From an uncultured Lachnospiraceae bacterium (lineage in GTDB: Bacteria; Bacillota; Clostridia; Lachnospirales; Lachnospiraceae): a stretch of 7,224 nucleotides of DNA. The stretch lies in the NCBI GenBank assembly GCA_902782625.1, contig CACZNZ010000472.1:1-7224 (forward strand). The letters run 5' to 3'. This document shows positions 5,031 to 7,224 of the stretch, one piece after another. Below the pieces are notes generated by a model. It saw nothing but the letters and a program-made list of their open reading frames with translations. It was not told the origin of the DNA and did no database searches. The first letter of the stretch is position 1; the number at the start of each line of letters is the position of its first letter. A program made the position numbers and the translations under genes.

Positions 5031-7224
5031 ATGTTAAAAAAAGGTTTAAACCGAGTCAGTGCATTGTTGCTCGTACTCCTGATGACTTCATCGATGCTTC
5101 TGCCCGGGTTTGCTCTGCCGGTTGAAGCAGAAGAGAATCAACCGAACTATCTGGAAGATAATGAAACGGTGACATATTATCGGGATAACGATGGTGCTGC
5201 GATCGGATATAAAACGATTACACTTAATGATGTGATCTATTACGATGTAGCTGACTATATTAACGGTCAGGATTGTCAGTATCCGGAGATAACGGAAGAT
5301 GTTATCCTTAATGCACTTGTTAAGGATAATACGGATCTGAAAAAGAATCTGCTCAAAAAATACGGAATCATTGCTAAAGGAATGATTGAAGATCTGGGCA
5401 ATACTTACAGCTGCAATAATATGCCTGGTGGAGGATTCTGGAAAGATTTTGCATCTGGGAATTCAGATGATGATGAGTATAAGATAGACGATATTGCAAA
5501 AGTATTTGCAAGCCCTATTGCAAATGTAGGTTTACAGAACAATAAACATCAGGGAAGCAGAGGCGATGATTATGCGACATCTACGCCACTGTTCACAATT
5601 AATTCCCTGAATGATCTAAGAGAGCGGATGGCGAAAGAAATCGCGGATGCAAATGAAAATGATATTAAAAAATCAGTTTTTCTGGATGTAGGACCGGATA
5701 TCCAGGATACTGTAGATGGCGGTCCCACTGGACAAGAAGGAGCCGAGGGTGACCAGGCACCCGTGTTTGCCAATGGGAAAGCGCTTCCTGATATGAAGAG
5801 CACTCAAAAGACACTCGGATACGGGAAGATTGTTACGTCTTTAAATGAACGAGGTGGTACATCAAGATTTGATTATGCAAGCTTTGGAATTGCTTTTTAT
5901 GATTTTGATCTGATGCCACTGGCTTCTGAAGATTTCCGCTTTATCACAGACTTTGAACAGTATAAAAAGGTACAGAGTCCCGAAGAATGTTATAATCTGT
6001 TAAGTTCAAAAAATAATTTTATAGTAACGGGAAAAATACCGGATTCCGAAAAAGAGCCGATTATCGTGGATAATCAAACGAATCAGACGGTTAAGGAAAA
6101 AGTGTCCTATAAAGTTAAATCCACGAAATCTCAAAAAACAAAGGCAAAAGAAAAAAGTAAATACAAATTTGGACTTGATATAGAAGCAAATTTTGGCTGG
6201 AGATGGTCCAAAGGATCTTGGGATTGGTGGCATGAGTGGACAAAAAATCCTGCAAGTAAACAATCTTTGGCAGATTATGAGGAATTTGTTAGTGATGGTG
6301 GAGGAAGAGTAACTCAGGACGCTTCTTTAGAATTTTCTTTTAAAAAAAGCTGGACTCATTCTGAAACTACAAGTACAGCATTAAAGCAGACGTCTACACA
6401 CAAAGGTAATCTGAGTGTTGCCATGCCTCCTCATACCGCTATTGTGACAAATTTCAGTTCCTCGACAGATGGCTTCAACTTTGAATATCATTGTCCTGTA
6501 GCCCTTACTTATAAAGTGGTAGTATTTGGTATGAGTGGCGATATGTACTCGGATGGAGAAGCTGTAAATACTTTGAGTACTGCAGGGTATACACAAAGCT
6601 GTTTTTCTGCCTTTCTTGGTTCGAACAATTCCTTATATGGACAAACAGCAGAATCCAATCTCCGTGACAGATTAAGCTGGGATGGAGTGATGGATCAGGC
6701 CTCTTATGATGGAATCCGAGCGAAAACAAACTGCTGGACGAATGATGATGAACCTGAGAAAAACTGGATCAATTGGGTAAATGTAAAGAATAAGATTGGC
6801 AGTGAGATTGACCTGGATGAAAGTGCCAAATATGTTCCAATGTCAGCGATTGGGGCTGCATCATTGGAATATAAGAATCAGTCAGAGTATATGGAATTGG
6901 CTTCTGTTCAACCATTATATGAACTGAGTAGAGTGAATCTGATTAACCCAAGTGATGAAGAAAAAACAGTCAATGTGAATGAAAAACTGCGGCTGTCTTC
7001 AATACGGGTACATGGCTTTGATAAAGAAGGAACTACTTATTATGGATTCTCAGCAGACAAAGGCTGCTGGGCATTATGTAATGATCAATTCCAGACGATC
7101 GAGTCTTCACCTTATGTAGATATCAATACTACCGAAAATGGTTATCAAATCCTCACAGGAAAGGCCCAGGGAGATGTATATCTGCGTTGGGTACCTAAAG
7201 ATGGAGTGGAATTCACGAGTGCAG
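5031..7224 (+). CDS. Secreted protein with aerolysin-like pore-forming module, 5' part only (paralog of 352-4896)
   Basis: The frame is open for 731 codons to the window edge, so the C-terminal part is missing. Residues 1-33 form a signal peptide (MLKKGLNR, a Leu-rich core, VEA then EE). Residues 38-300 match the paralog's acidic N-terminal domain (INSLNDLRERM, IVTSLNERGG, DYASFGIAFYDFD), but with an extra Gly/Glu-rich loop around residues 220-250. The pore-like core spans about 378-503: an amphipathic strand (Y378 to W392), a Trp-rich loop, strand DASLEFSF, a Ser/Thr-rich stretch, VAMPPHTAI (463-471) and HCPVALTYKVVVFGMSG. Residues 504-731 continue the homology (NCW, YVPM, PLYEL, YYGF, CWALC, NGYQ, VYLRW). 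Cysteines at 128, 488, 524, 568 and 683 fall where the paralog has C141, C447, C483, C525 and C636. A helical and Big_2 tail is expected beyond the window by analogy, but is not seen. It is separated from the upstream gene by a terminator, so it may be expressed differently. Pore formation is inferred. Confidence 0.88.
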   Translation, partial: MLKKGLNRVSALLLVLLMTSSMLLPGFALPVEAEENQPNYLEDNETVTYYRDNDGAAIGYKTITLNDVIYYDVADYINGQDCQYPEITEDVILNALVKDNTDLKKNLLKKYGIIAKGMIEDLGNTYSCNNMPGGGFWKDFASGNSDDDEYKIDDIAKVFASPIANVGLQNNKHQGSRGDDYATSTPLFTINSLNDLRERMAKEIADANENDIKKSVFLDVGPDIQDTVDGGPTGQEGAEGDQAPVFANGKALPDMKSTQKTLGYGKIVTSLNERGGTSRFDYASFGIAFYDFDLMPLASEDFRFITDFEQYKKVQSPEECYNLLSSKNNFIVTGKIPDSEKEPIIVDNQTNQTVKEKVSYKVKSTKSQKTKAKEKSKYKFGLDIEANFGWRWSKGSWDWWHEWTKNPASKQSLADYEEFVSDGGGRVTQDASLEFSFKKSWTHSETTSTALKQTSTHKGNLSVAMPPHTAIVTNFSSSTDGFNFEYHCPVALTYKVVVFGMSGDMYSDGEAVNTLSTAGYTQSCFSAFLGSNNSLYGQTAESNLRDRLSWDGVMDQASYDGIRAKTNCWTNDDEPEKNWINWVNVKNKIGSEIDLDESAKYVPMSAIGAASLEYKNQSEYMELASVQPLYELSRVNLINPSDEEKTVNVNEKLRLSSIRVHGFDKEGTTYYGFSADKGCWALCNDQFQTIESSPYVDINTTENGYQILTGKAQGDVYLRWVPKDGVEFTSA
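6162..6539 (+). other. Aerolysin-like pore-forming module within the 5031-7224 protein (residues 378-503)
   Basis: The first hairpin strand alternates strictly: Y378, F380, L382, I384, A386, F388, W390 and W392 are hydrophobic, while the residues between them are K, G, D, E, N, G and R. The return strand has A431, L433, F435 and F437 separated by polar residues. Between them is a loop of about 38 residues, longer than in the paralog, with further Trp at 397, 399, 400 and 403. A Ser/Thr-rich strand, then MPPHTAI and LTYKVVVFG follow in the same order as in the upstream protein. An amphipathic hairpin next to a Ser/Thr-rich strand is the expected layout of a membrane-inserting beta-barrel segment. 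Confidence 0.68.

Overview
The window most likely comes from a Gram-positive, low-to-moderate GC Bacillota, probably a gut or rumen Clostridia of the Lachnospiraceae type. This is an inference from strong AGGAGG-type ribosome binding sites, Gram-positive signal peptides and very lysine-rich bacterial Ig-like (Big_2) tails of the kind common in that family. I cannot name a species.

Layout, all on the + strand: (1) positions 1-277 hold the last 91 codons of a gene that begins upstream, encoding a C-terminal Big_2 domain. (2) Positions 278-351 are a short leader with a perfect 17-bp hairpin and an AGGAGG site. (3) Positions 352-4896 hold a complete 1514-residue secreted multidomain protein. (4) Positions 4897-5030 hold an intrinsic terminator and the next ribosome binding site. 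(5) Positions 5031-7224 hold the first 731 codons of a second secreted protein, homologous to the first from the signal peptide onward and still open at the window edge. No minus-strand gene, RNA gene, CRISPR array or mobile element is supported.

The two large proteins are tandem paralogs. The partial first gene is probably a third member, because its last 88 codons match the tail of the second gene at 75 of 88 residues. Both large proteins share an acidic N-terminal domain found in no family I recognise, followed by a Ser/Thr-rich segment that reads like the pore-forming core of aerolysin/ETX-MTX2 beta-barrel toxins. That core has an amphipathic beta-hairpin, a Ser/Thr-rich strand, a V-P-A-H-T-A-V type motif and a long strand ending in LTYKVV-FGM-G. 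In the complete protein this core is followed by Ig-like segments, an FnIII-like domain, three alpha-helical repeats that look like a stalk, and two lysine-rich Big_2 domains. The best overall reading is a cluster of duplicated, surface-retained or secreted proteins with an aerolysin-like pore-forming module on a cell-wall-adhering stalk. The domain reading rests on visible motifs and remembered family sequences. No search or structure prediction was run, and the target and biological role are unknown.
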